Below the pieces are notes generated by a model. That model was not told where the DNA came from, did no database searches, and worked only from the letters and a program-made list of their open reading frames with translations. The position numbers were made by a program, and so were the translations under genes. This document shows, piece by piece, positions 1 through 8,150 of a DNA stretch of 14,667 nt. The first letter of the stretch is position 1, and each line of letters begins with the position of its first letter. Source of the stretch: Synechococcus sp. CPC35 (lineage in GTDB: Bacteria > Cyanobacteriota > Cyanobacteriia > PCC-6307 > Cyanobiaceae); NCBI GenBank assembly GCA_002684175.1, contig NYUU01000083.1, positions 5,353-20,019 on the forward strand, read 5' to 3'.

Positions 1-438
<438 letters not shown>

Positions 439-493
439 CCCCCTGAACTACGGCAAACACAGCCGCCCTTTCCTCCCTACCGCACCAAGGTTC

Positions 494-904
494 ATGCCCC
501 TCACCCTCCGCGTGCTGGCACCTGACCAGAACGTCTTCGATGGCAGCGCCGACGAGGTGATTCTGCCCAGCACGACCGGTCAGCTCGGCATTCTGCCCGG
601 CCACATTTCTCTGCTGACAGCCATTGATGTTGGTGTCCTTCGCGTCCGGGCCCAGGGAGCATGGAGTTCCATCGCCCTGATGGGCGGATTTGCTGAAGTG
701 GATTCCGACGAGGTCACTGTCCTGGTGAACAATGCGGAACTGGGCAGCTCTATCGATGGAACCCTGGCTGAAGCTGATTTTCAGAAAGCAACGGCAACCG
801 TCTCTGGAATGGAGGGTCAGCCGGCCTCCGCCGAGAAAGTGAAGGCGAAGCAACAGCTGAGTATGGCCCGGGCCCGCGTGCAGGCCAGCAAGACCAACGA
901 CTGA
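494..904 (+). CDS. atpC: ATP synthase F1 subunit epsilon
   Basis: This 136-residue protein is the epsilon subunit of the F1 central stalk, which links gamma to the c-ring and inhibits ATP hydrolysis. Residues 1 to about 86 form the beta-sandwich domain, recognised by [12 protein letters not shown], the [14 protein letters not shown] segment and GGFAEV. Residues from about 87 form the helical hairpin, ending in [14 protein letters not shown]. Length is normal for cyanobacteria and chloroplasts. The ATG has an AAGG three bases upstream (487-490), a rather short spacing. It lies 82 nt after atpD on the same strand and is followed by a strong terminator, so it is the last gene of the atp transcript. 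Confidence 0.97.
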   Translation: MPLTLRVLAPDQNVFDGSADEVILPSTTGQLGILPGHISLLTAIDVGVLRVRAQGAWSSIALMGGFAEVDSDEVTVLVNNAELGSSIDGTLAEADFQKATATVSGMEGQPASAEKVKAKQQLSMARARVQASKTND

Positions 905-938
905 GCTCTTAAAGCCGTCGCTGAAAACCAAAGTCTGC

Positions 939-970
939 AACCGGTGGTTGATCAACCACCGGTTTTTTTT
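939..970 (+). terminator. Rho-independent terminator of the atpD-atpC operon
   Basis: An 11-bp perfect stem (939-949 with 954-964) closes on a GATC tetraloop and runs into eight T residues (963-970). It lies 35 nt after the atpC stop. There is no T tract on the opposite strand, so it acts only on plus-strand transcripts. Confidence 0.93.
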
Positions 971-1002
971 AATGACCCGTTTTCTTGGCAATCAAAACCA
1001 TT

Positions 1003-1028
1003 AAAAAAGCCCCACCATCAGGCAGGGC
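1003..1028 (-). terminator. Rho-independent terminator of the PSRP-3 gene
   Basis: Read on the minus strand, 1028 to 1009 forms an 8-bp stem (GCCC then two G-U wobbles then CC) with a TGAT loop, followed by six T residues (1008-1003). It lies 27 nt downstream of the PSRP-3 stop codon. It faces the atp terminator, so the two converging transcripts each have their own stop. Confidence 0.8.
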
Positions 1029-1055
1029 ATTGAAATCAAGGCGAGGTTCAGAAGC

Positions 1056-2385
<1,330 letters not shown>

Positions 2386-2389
<4 letters not shown>

Positions 2390-3726
2390 TTCTCCATTGC
2401 TGAGAGGCTCTTCTTGGCGCCAGCTGTGAGCACGTCGTAACCACAGCTCTGATCACTGAAATCACAAACAGCGACGTCATCCTCGATGCGGATTCCGATT
2501 CCCTTCCAGCGTTCATCGATCGCTGGCTGTCCATCCGGAACCGTCAGACGGTCACTCACATAAAGACCCGGCTCCACGGTGAGCACAATGCCGGGCTCGA
2601 GGGGAGCCGGCTGTTCACCCAAGCGGTAAGCACCCACATCGTGCACATCCAGACCGAGCCAGTGTCCTGTGCGGTGCATATAGAGGTGGCGGTAATCGCC
2701 GCGTTCGATGATTCCATCCGCCTCACCGGCCAGCAGCTTCAGCTCCAGCAGCCCCTCCACCAGAACCCGCAGTGCAGTGGCATGAACCTCCTCTGCGGTA
2801 CCGCCTGGGCGCACCGTGCTGATGGCGGCCTCCTGAGCCGCGAGCACAAGGCTGTAGAGGTCCCGCTGTTCCCCACTGAAGCGGCCGTTGACTGGGAAGG
2901 TTCGCGTGATGTCACCGTTGTAGTAATCCTCCAGGGAACAGCCGGCGTCGATCAACAGCAGGTCACCATCGGCAAGGGATCCGGTGTTGGCGGTGTAGTG
3001 CAGCACGCAGGCGTTGTCACCGCCGGCAACGATCGAACCGTAGGCGGGCCCTCTGGCTCCACTGCTGCGGAAATGGCCCTCAATCGCCGCCTGAACCTGG
3101 GATTCATTCATGCCGGGATGGGTGATCTCCCTGGCCAGCTCATGGGCTTCGGCGGAGATCCGGCAGGCTTCCCGGATCCGCGTCAGTTCATAGGAATCCT
3201 TGCGCAGCCGCAAGCGATGCAGGATCGGCGTCGGTGCCACCAGACCCAGCGCCGCATCGCCTGAGCGGGCATAGCTGTCGAGCTGGCGGCCCCAGACCGA
3301 CAGCACCAGGGGTTCGACAGCTGGGTGACGACCAACCCGAAACGCAATTGCCTCCGCGCCGGAAAGATACTCAGGAAGCCTCTGAGACAATTCGTCGAGA
3401 GGGTGGGCCAGGTCGGCCCCGTAGCGTTCCATCGCACCTTCAGTTCCCCAGCGGAAACCTGTCCACACCTCCGCCGCCGCATCCTTGGGCTGAACAAACA
3501 GGATGTAACGCTCCCCGACTGGCCGGTGGGGCAGCAGCAGGGCGACGGCATCCGGTTCATCAAAACCGGTCAGGTAAAAAAAATCGCTGTCCTGGCGGAA
3601 GGGCCACTCGCAATCGGCGTGGTGCGTGACCAGAGCCGCAGCGGGAATCACGGCAGCCGCTGCACCGAGTTGTTCGAGAAAATTTTCTCTGCGTAGGGCA
3701 TGGATACTCGATTCAAACGTGATCAC
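2386..3726 (-). CDS. pepP: Xaa-Pro aminopeptidase (aminopeptidase P, M24B)
   Basis: This 446-residue cytoplasmic metallopeptidase removes an N-terminal residue that precedes proline. Residues 1 to ~175 are the aminopeptidase P N-terminal domain (FRQDSDFFYLTGFDEPDA), and ~180-440 form the pita-bread catalytic domain. The dinuclear metal ligands can all be placed: D260 (LLIDAGCS), D272 (NGDITRTFP), H355 (HRTGHWLGLDVHD), E385 (TVEPGLY) and E415 (GIRIEDDV); H243 and H362 match the substrate-side histidines. Length fits the family. The start is a GTG, the only usable codon after an upstream in-frame stop. It converges on the HAD gene, sharing CTAG as overlapping stops, and diverges from the CNNM gene with an 86-nt gap. 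Nothing suggests inactivation. Confidence 0.95.
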
Positions 3727-3812
3727 GCCAGCGCAGATTCAGCCCATCAGGATGGCAGCCCGGCATTTCCAACGGCTGATGGTCGATACGATGCAATCAG
3801 TCCGGAGCGGTG

Positions 3813-4841
3813 ATGAGCCCCGACCTGCTGCTGTTACTGCTGCTGGTGCTGGTGGTGCTGCTGGGATCCGCAGTCTGCTCAGGGATTGAAGCGGCTCTGC
3901 TGACTGTGAATCCGATCCGGGTGCATGAACTGGCCGCCCGTGAGCGACCGGTGGCAGGCGCCCGCCGACTGGCCAAGCTGCGCCAGCGGCTGGGGCGAAC
4001 CCTCTCTGCGCTGGTGATCGCCAACAACGGCTTCAACATCTTCGGAAGCCTGATGCTGGGTGGTTATTCCGCCTGGGTGTTCAAACAGAGAAACATCGGA
4101 GGCGTCGCCCTGCCTCTCTTTTCAGTGGGGCTCACCATCCTGGTGATCCTTCTGGGCGAAATCCTGCCAAAGGCATTAGGCAGTCGACTCGCACTTCCGG
4201 TTGCTCTTGCCAGTGCTCCCTTGCTCCACTGGCTCGGCATCCTCTTCGCTCCATTGGTGCTGCTGCTGGAGCGCCTGCTTCCGGCCATCAACACGGAATC
4301 CGAACTGACAACCAATGAGGACGAAATCCGGCTGCTGGCTCGGCTGGGATCACAGAAAGGTCAGATCGAAGCCGATGAAGCAGCCATGATCGGCAAGGTT
4401 TTTCAGTTGAATGACCTCACGGCAAGGGATCTGATGACCCCGAGGGTGGCGGCTCCAACCCTCAGCGGGAACATCAGCATTGAGGCCCAGAGAGCTCTGC
4501 TGATGGGCAACAACGACCCATGGTGGGTTGTGCTGGGTGATCAGGTGGACAGGATTCTGGGTGTGGCCAGCCGTGAGCGACTGCTCACAGCTCTGCTGGA
4601 AAATCGCGGCCTGCTGACACCGGTCGAATTCAGTGAACCTGTGGAATATGTCCCGGAAATGATCCGGGCCGACCGCTTGCTCACAGGCTTCCGGCGCGAC
4701 AGCGGCGGTGTACGTGTGGTGGTGGACGAATTCGGAGGATTCGTCGGGGTGATTGGTGCTGAATCAGTGCTGGCGGTGCTTGCAGGCTGGTGGCGAAAAC
4801 CGGTTGATCCGGTCAAAGCAGGAGATAGCAGCACTCCCTAA
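3813..4841 (+). CDS. CNNM (DUF21) and CBS-pair membrane protein, CorC/hemolysin C-like
   Basis: A 342-residue membrane protein. Residues ~4-160 form the CNNM/DUF21 transmembrane domain: a first helix of nearly pure Leu/Val (5-18), a polar GSAVCSGIEAALLTVN turn and the conserved GEILPK at 115-120. An amphipathic linker (EDEIRLLARLGSQKG, DLTARDLMTPR) leads to a CBS pair (about 205-325) that includes VVVDEFGGFVGVIG. The family is linked to Mg2+ or other divalent ion transport and to regulation by adenine nucleotides; the old name hemolysin is misleading. It lacks the C-terminal CorC_HlyC domain present in longer relatives. I chose ATG 3813 over GTG 3810 because GGAG at 3804-3807 is well spaced. 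It is divergent from pepP and is the last conserved gene before the AT-rich islet. Confidence 0.9.
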   Translation: MSPDLLLLLLLVLVVLLGSAVCSGIEAALLTVNPIRVHELAARERPVAGARRLAKLRQRLGRTLSALVIANNGFNIFGSLMLGGYSAWVFKQRNIGGVALPLFSVGLTILVILLGEILPKALGSRLALPVALASAPLLHWLGILFAPLVLLLERLLPAINTESELTTNEDEIRLLARLGSQKGQIEADEAAMIGKVFQLNDLTARDLMTPRVAAPTLSGNISIEAQRALLMGNNDPWWVVLGDQVDRILGVASRERLLTALLENRGLLTPVEFSEPVEYVPEMIRADRLLTGFRRDSGGVRVVVDEFGGFVGVIGAESVLAVLAGWWRKPVDPVKAGDSSTP

Positions 4842-5460
4842 GCCCCAACACTCGAGAATTCATCAACATCCCGATGGCAGAGGCTCATTCTCTGGATCAG
4901 ATTCAGGGATGACTCAGCGACCCTGGAGTGAAGCACGAAGGGCGAGCCTCCCTCGCCAGGGACATATGAGCCTGCACGGTGTTCGTTTATCTACAGAGCT
5001 TTGAACAAATTCAGGCATCGCCAAAACCCTAACTCTTCAATATCAGCTTATATTTACCAAAATTTTCTAGGCAATGATCAGGGTCCGAGGCGAAGCCAAA
5101 GCAATGCTCACCAAAGACTTGATTCTCAACAAGGCAGAGTTGGTTGTCATTCCATGTTGCCACCTACCTGAAAATAAAAAATCAAAAGATTCAAAAAGCG
5201 CTGATTCATAATCTTTAATCAATTATTCCAGATCTAATATCATTCATCAAGCAAAGCCAGCCACCCCTTATAGACTCACTACAAAAAATAACTTTTATTT
5301 GCTTGAATCCATCTATTAAATCTGATTTAATCTTGCATCCATCTCATACAGACATCCCCACTCTCTTCAAACAAAATCAGCAAAGAATTCATCTCTTTAG
5401 CAATGAATCATAAAAGCACGATCAAATATTTTCACATTTAACGTTCAATTCACCACCCGC
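4842..5460. other. 619-bp region without a clear gene; left edge of the AT-rich islet
   Basis: The first ~150 bases keep the GC-rich composition of the neighbours and contain only short frames; a 6-bp hairpin (4941-4946 with 4951-4956) lacks a T tract. From about 5000 the sequence becomes strongly AT-rich. No tRNA, terminator or repeat array is visible. The only possible coding stretch is around 5067-5222, which is open on both strands and is listed separately. From 5223 to 5460 I see nothing I can support. Confidence 0.5.
5067..5222 (-). CDS. Doubtful small ORF, 51 aa, unknown function
   Basis: A minus-strand frame opens at TTG 5222 and runs 51 codons to TAG. It reads IKDYESALFESFDFLF near the start, with an internal Met at codon 25 and a moderately hydrophobic C-terminal third. 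A GGA lies four bases before the TTG, a weak ribosome-binding site. The plus strand is also open over the same bases (ATG 5074 to TAA 5211, 45 codons, containing VVIPCCHLPENKK and a Lys/Ser/Asp-rich end). At most one is likely to be real. I recognise neither and prefer the minus frame only slightly. Confidence 0.2.
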   Translation of the reverse strand: MIKDYESALFESFDFLFSGRWQHGMTTNSALLRIKSLVSIALASPRTLIIA

Positions 5461-5646
5461 TTACTTGTTTAAATATTCACCAATAACTTCCTGTACGTCA
5501 GCATCTCTTTCTCGCTCTTTAAATTTCTGAAGTGTCTCAATTCCGAGTATTTTCAAGTCGAAAATAAGCTCAATAACATTACCTCCATTATCGTCAGAGC
5601 TCGAGCCAAGCAGAAGAGCCAGATAAGCACTGAACTCATTATCCAT
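5461..5646 (-). CDS. Hypothetical small acidic protein, 61 aa
   Basis: I do not recognise this protein. It starts with ATG at 5646 and ends in TAA. It is acidic and probably helical: a hydrophobic N-terminal stretch (AYLALLLG, 7-14), an acidic Ser/Asp/Gly turn (SSSDDNGGN) and an amphipathic C-terminal half (FKERERDADVQEVIGEYLNK). There is no signal peptide or clear membrane span. Its start codon overlaps by 8 nt the end of a 19-codon upstream ORF with a good Shine-Dalgarno, suggesting translational coupling. It lies alone on the minus strand in the AT-rich islet, with no terminator seen downstream. The sensible residue mix and the coupled leader favour a real gene. Confidence 0.4.
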   Translation of the reverse strand: MDNEFSAYLALLLGSSSDDNGGNVIELIFDLKILGIETLQKFKERERDADVQEVIGEYLNK

Positions 5647-5698
5647 AATCGGGAAAACAACGTTGAGAGAATTCTAATCCGTACGCTTGCATTTTCAT
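5639..5698 (-). CDS. Possible 19-codon leader ORF before the 61-aa gene
   Basis: ATG at 5698 opens a frame of 19 codons (MKMQAYGLEFSQRCFPDYG) ending at TAA 5639-5641. AAGGA lies four bases before the ATG, one of the better ribosome-binding sites of the islet. The 61-aa ORF starts inside its last codons. It could be a coupled leader peptide, or the true N-terminus of the 61-aa protein separated by a one-base frameshift. The 258 bases further upstream (5699-5956) show no supported gene. Confidence 0.3.
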   Translation of the reverse strand: MKMQAYGLEFSQRCFPDYG

Positions 5699-5956
5699 AG
5701 AGTCCTTGAGTCAATCAGCCCAGTCAGGGCCACTCAAATGGGTTATAACAGGGAAACGATTTGCCCTGAGAGGTCCAAGAACAATCAAACTGATCGTCAA
5801 TAACGTTTCAAGTGCTTTGTACGGCTGATCAGCAACCTGCTCGGAGGAGGGGCAATACTGATTTGCTGACATTTTTGACTCACAAAAGCAGTAAATATTA
5901 CAAAAACAACATCACCTCTCCAAGAAAAATTTTCTAAACTATAAAAAAATGAGCTT

Positions 5957-6124
5957 ATGAAAGACACTTTAATTAAAGCTTTTGTCCTTATGACTCCATT
6001 CTTTCCTGCCGTTGTATATGGCATTGGGCTGTGGGATATCAATAGACGATCAAAATTCAAAAAAACTTCTTTTGATGATTCTATTTCTGACCGACATACA
6101 TTAGCCGAGGATAAAAATAACTGA
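5957..6124 (+). CDS. Small single-pass membrane protein, 55 aa, unknown function
   Basis: A short frame from ATG 5957 to TGA 6122 encodes 55 residues with a clear layout: a short N-terminus (MKDT), one hydrophobic segment at about 5-26 (LIKAFVLMTPFFPAVVYGIG), a basic cluster right after it (NRRSKFKK, 29-36) and a polar, acidic tail. The positive charge after the helix predicts a cytoplasmic C-terminus. Such a layout is typical of small cyanobacterial membrane proteins, but I cannot assign a family. A GAG three bases before the ATG is a weak ribosome-binding site; TTGACT at 5875-5880 with TATTAC at 5896-5901 is a poor promoter candidate. A 112-codon TTG-start frame lies on the opposite strand (5797-6135); I judge it the shadow because it lacks this organisation. 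Confidence 0.5.
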   Translation: MKDTLIKAFVLMTPFFPAVVYGIGLWDINRRSKFKKTSFDDSISDRHTLAEDKNN

Positions 6125-6131
6125 AAAAATC

Positions 6132-6404
6132 TCAAACAATATCAGACAAAGAATACCCCAAAAACCTAATCATAGCGAAAGGATTCATAACGCCCCAAAT
6201 TTCATTCAATGATACTCCTCCCGAACGCATCATGATTTCTTTCTCGTAACTTCTTGCATTGAAATCCCTTCGACTGATATTCATAACTAACGACTCTTTT
6301 TTCAACTCTCGATCTCTGATGATTGCTGATTCATCCAATACGAGGTACCAGGACTGATCAGAGCCCGTGAGCCAACCCAAGAAAGAACCTATTTTTTGGA
6401 TCAA
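6132..6404 (-). CDS. Hypothetical protein, 90 aa
   Basis: I do not recognise this protein. The frame starts at TTG 6404 with GAGG eight bases upstream (6413-6416), a usable ribosome-binding site, and ends in TGA. The N-terminal third is moderately hydrophobic (IGSFLGWLTG) and leads to WYLVLDESAIIRDRELKKE. The middle is charged. The C-terminal part, EIWGVMNPFAMIRFLGYSL, is hydrophobic and could lie on or in a membrane. It sits 65 nt downstream of another possible minus-strand ORF (6470-6598) and runs tail to tail with the 55-aa gene (7-nt gap). No good competing frame was seen on the opposite strand. Possibly a real lineage-specific gene. Confidence 0.4.
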   Translation of the reverse strand: MIQKIGSFLGWLTGSDQSWYLVLDESAIIRDRELKKESLVMNISRRDFNARSYEKEIMMRSGGVSLNEIWGVMNPFAMIRFLGYSLSDIV

Positions 6405-6469
6405 GGCCGAAACCTCACTTAATATTCCTTAAGATACCATGCCTATTGCGATCGAGGTTGATCGAAATC

Positions 6470-6598
6470 TCAGCGCGAAACGATACGAATATCAAAATCG
6501 TTGGCAATCAAGCGGCAGATCATGCAATTGACATTGCAATCGACAATCCCAGTTGCAAAATATGAAAAGACATTCAGCGATGTATCCTTAATCAGCAC
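6470..6598 (-). CDS. Doubtful small Cys-rich ORF, 42 aa
   Basis: A minus-strand frame from GTG 6598 to TGA 6470 encodes 42 residues including DCNVNCMICR, in which three cysteines are spaced C-x3-C-x2-C. GAG lies six bases before the GTG. The frame is open upstream to 6625 without an ATG. The plus strand of the same stretch is also open in all three frames for part of its length (ATG 6439-6531, TTG 6446-6565, ATG 6522-6656), so chance or decay cannot be excluded. Function unknown. It would be the gene upstream of the 90-aa ORF. Confidence 0.22.
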   Translation of the reverse strand: MLIKDTSLNVFSYFATGIVDCNVNCMICRLIANDFDIRIVSR

Positions 6599-6667
6599 TC
6601 GACGCTCAACAACTACCGGCGACCCCTATTTTCTGTTTAAAATCAAAAAAGATTAGATTTCATAAAA

Positions 6668-6907
6668 ATGCATTTCGAAGCCGATAAAAACGAAACGACA
6701 GAATCCATTTGGGAAAAAATTGTACTTACTGTTGGACCAAATCTATCCAAAGAAATATCTCCAAATACATCCAGTTTCATCAATACCAAAGATGGTCTTG
6801 AATGCAATGTTAGAAATACAAGAGGTGATCTTCTTGCAAATTGTTACTCCGAAAATGATCGCATGGGAAAACGCCGTTGGACCATTGAAGTCATTCCAAT
6901 CGTTTAA
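6668..6907 (+). CDS. Hypothetical soluble protein, 79 aa
   Basis: I do not recognise this protein. It starts with ATG at 6668 and ends in TAA at 6905. The sequence is polar and mixed, without membrane spans: an acidic N-terminus (HFEADKNETTES), IWEKIVLTVGPNL, a middle with KDGLECNVRNTRGDLLANC, and a C-terminal RRWTIEVIPIV that reads like a final beta strand. Two cysteines are present. No good ribosome-binding site is visible, and the 103-codon frame starting at 6720 overlaps it in another frame. This frame looks more protein-like. It converges on the 114-aa minus-strand gene with a 15-nt gap and no terminator between them. Confidence 0.45.
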   Translation: MHFEADKNETTESIWEKIVLTVGPNLSKEISPNTSSFINTKDGLECNVRNTRGDLLANCYSENDRMGKRRWTIEVIPIV

Positions 6908-6922
6908 ACCCTTTGACTCGAT

Positions 6923-7267
6923 TCAATCAAAAATCCATTTGAAACGAGAAGGAGCCTCGCCACAGGCGCTTAAACGCCAGGAAAACTCTTCATCAAGAGG
7001 AGCATTTTCAATGACCCCAAAAACGCATTGATTATAAACTGTAAGCTCAGGATTGCCAAATAGTTTATTAAACATAATTAGTACATATGGCTCAATAAAG
7101 CCGATGAAGCAAAACAAAACAACAGCAGCAAACAAACCAAAAAACAATTTTCTCCCCAAAGAAAGAGAGAATACAGTAACAACAAAAGCCCAAGAACGAA
7201 TCAAGGCAGGGGCAAAAATTCTGATCAAAAAATTATTGGTTGTCACAGAGGAATGGATTGCTTTCAT
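6923..7267 (-). CDS. Hypothetical membrane protein, 114 aa
   Basis: I do not recognise this protein. It starts with ATG at 7267. Two hydrophobic segments are visible: about 13-37 (interrupted by Arg and Pro, so weak) and a strong one at about 41-67 (LFFGLFAAVVLFCFIGFIEP). The remaining ~45 residues are polar and end in RFKWIFD. The gene lies 33 nt downstream of the 74-aa gene on the same strand, so the two may be co-transcribed. The opposite strand is also open (7053-7328), but that frame is Lys/Thr/Asn-rich and looks like the shadow of the hydrophobic codons. No clear ribosome-binding site. Confidence 0.42.
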   Translation of the reverse strand: MKAIHSSVTTNNFLIRIFAPALIRSWAFVVTVFSLSLGRKLFFGLFAAVVLFCFIGFIEPYVLIMFNKLFGNPELTVYNQCVFGVIENAPLDEEFSWRLSACGEAPSRFKWIFD

Positions 7268-7300
7268 GACACCCGAACCAAGACGGTTGAACGGAAGAGT

Positions 7301-7525
7301 TCAAGGGCTGCCATTTTGCTTTTCCTGAAGCCGCTCATAAAAGCTAGCAGTTTCTTCAATATCCAACATCAAATCATCCATGGAAAGAATCAATGTCCAG
7401 GCAGCTACTGCTACTTCCGGATCAGTTATGTACATGGAATGAAGCTTTGATCTCCATTTTTTAGGATGCGCTTGAACAAGCTTTTCAAATTGATGATATT
7501 TATTTTCGACATCGGAATCTGTCAT
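7301..7525 (-). CDS. Hypothetical helical protein, 74 aa
   Basis: I do not recognise this protein, but it is among the more convincing frames of the islet. It starts with ATG at 7525 and is soluble, charged and probably all helical: DVENKYHQFEKLVQAHPKKW, SKLHSMYITDPEVAVAAWTL and DDLMLDIEETASFYERLQEK, with Trp and Tyr at plausible core positions. No metal motif or membrane span is visible. It is upstream of the 114-aa membrane protein gene (33-nt gap), so a two-gene unit is likely. A 10-bp perfect inverted repeat lies directly upstream and includes two bases of the start codon, so expression could be controlled there. Confidence 0.5.
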   Translation of the reverse strand: MTDSDVENKYHQFEKLVQAHPKKWRSKLHSMYITDPEVAVAAWTLILSMDDLMLDIEETASFYERLQEKQNGSP

Positions 7526-7550
7526 GATCGAATTAAGTTTATTCGATCAT
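7524..7550. repeat. Perfect inverted repeat at the start codon of the 74-aa gene
   Basis: ATGATCGAAT (7524-7533) and ATTCGATCAT (7541-7550) form a 10-bp perfect inverted repeat with a 7-nt spacer. On the minus-strand transcript it would fold into a hairpin whose 3' arm contains the AU of the start codon. It could be a translation-controlling hairpin or a protein-binding operator. Confidence 0.55.
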
Positions 7551-7564
7551 ACTACAGCTGAAAG

Positions 7565-7592
7565 CAAAAGCTTCTTTTGATCATTTGATCAA
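7565..7592. repeat. Two adjacent short palindromes upstream of the 74-aa gene
   Basis: CAAAAG-CTT-CTTTTG (7565-7579) is a 6-bp inverted repeat, and TTGATCA-TT-TGATCAA (7577-7592) is a 7-bp one that overlaps it. The core GATC recurs in the repeat at 7524-7550. Together they make a ~70-bp palindrome-rich stretch in an otherwise gene-poor 237-bp gap (7526-7762). Confidence 0.4.
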
Positions 7593-7762
7593 GGTCGAAA
7601 GACGATATGACTTCAGCTTGATTGCCTTCACTCAAGTGTCAGTCTTAGAGCACATTTCCACTCACCGAAATCCATCTTCAAAGCACTTACAATTGACGAC
7701 TATTAATCCCGGCCTTCTACAACACTAGCTATTGAATATTTTAATCAGTGGATTTGCTTTTA

Positions 7763-7924
7763 ATGGCTCAAGCTGTTGGCGCCACATGTCCAAAAAACAA
7801 AAGATTTACACATCAAATCACATTCGAATCTTACCCACGAATAGGGGAGGATGGATTTGCAATCATTTCAGCCCAGAACAGGTACAATCTTTTCCCAGAA
7901 CAAAAACATCCAGGCAGCGATTAA
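7763..7924 (+). CDS. Hypothetical small protein, 53 aa
   Basis: I do not recognise this protein. The frame from ATG 7763 to TAA 7922 encodes MAQAVGATCPKNKRF, then a middle (HQITFESYPRIGEDGFAIIS) that reads like beta strands, and a polar end (FPEQKHPGSD). An in-frame GTG at 7748 would add five residues. No good ribosome-binding site is visible for either. A longer frame (TTG 7732 to 7953) covers the same bases but gives a less balanced sequence (IYTSNHIRILPTNRGG and a run of Lys/Asn), so I consider that the shadow. It is the last small gene of the islet before the GTPase operon; the 226 bases after it hold no supported gene. Confidence 0.4.
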   Translation: MAQAVGATCPKNKRFTHQITFESYPRIGEDGFAIISAQNRYNLFPEQKHPGSD

Positions 7925-8150
7925 TTGTCAATAAAAATAATCAGAACAATTAAAAGAGTTCACTCAGGAAATCGCTTCAAGCCCATACACCCGTCAACAT
8001 CTGAATCTCCATCTGAGACTCCTGCAACCAGTATTGTTGATGAAAGGATCACATTCATCAGTTTCCAAGCGGTCGATCCTGTATGTCCAGCACCTTGCTT
8101 AAAACGGCTGCATCCTTGTTCTTCTGGCTCTTTTGGGCAGCATAGGGTTC

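Noticed and set aside
4941..4956. 6-bp GC-rich hairpin after the CNNM gene
   Set aside because: No T tract follows on either strand and it is about 100 nt after the stop codon, so it is not supported as a terminator.
5797..6135. 112-codon minus-strand frame opposite the 55-aa membrane protein
   Set aside because: It starts with TTG, overlaps the 90-aa frame by TTGA, and has no recognisable organisation, whereas the plus-strand frame has a clear helix-basic-acidic layout.
7053..7328. 91-codon plus-strand frame opposite the 114-aa gene
   Set aside because: Its Lys/Asn/Thr-rich sequence is what the complement of a hydrophobic AT-rich gene gives; the minus frame has sensible membrane segments.
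7552..7681. Two short minus-strand frames (17 and 27 codons) that would join by a one-base shift
   Set aside because: Together they read like a ~42-aa protein, but without homology or a start signal this may be chance, and the palindromes in the same place give another explanation.
7732..7953. 73-codon plus-strand frame over the 53-aa gene
   Set aside because: TTG start, no ribosome-binding site, and a less protein-like sequence than the overlapping ATG frame 7763-7924.
4842..8150. Search by eye for tRNA genes, integrase attachment repeats, CRISPR arrays and the Yfr1 CACTCCTCACAC motif
   Set aside because: None was seen in the islet, so there is no direct evidence of a phage or integrative element.
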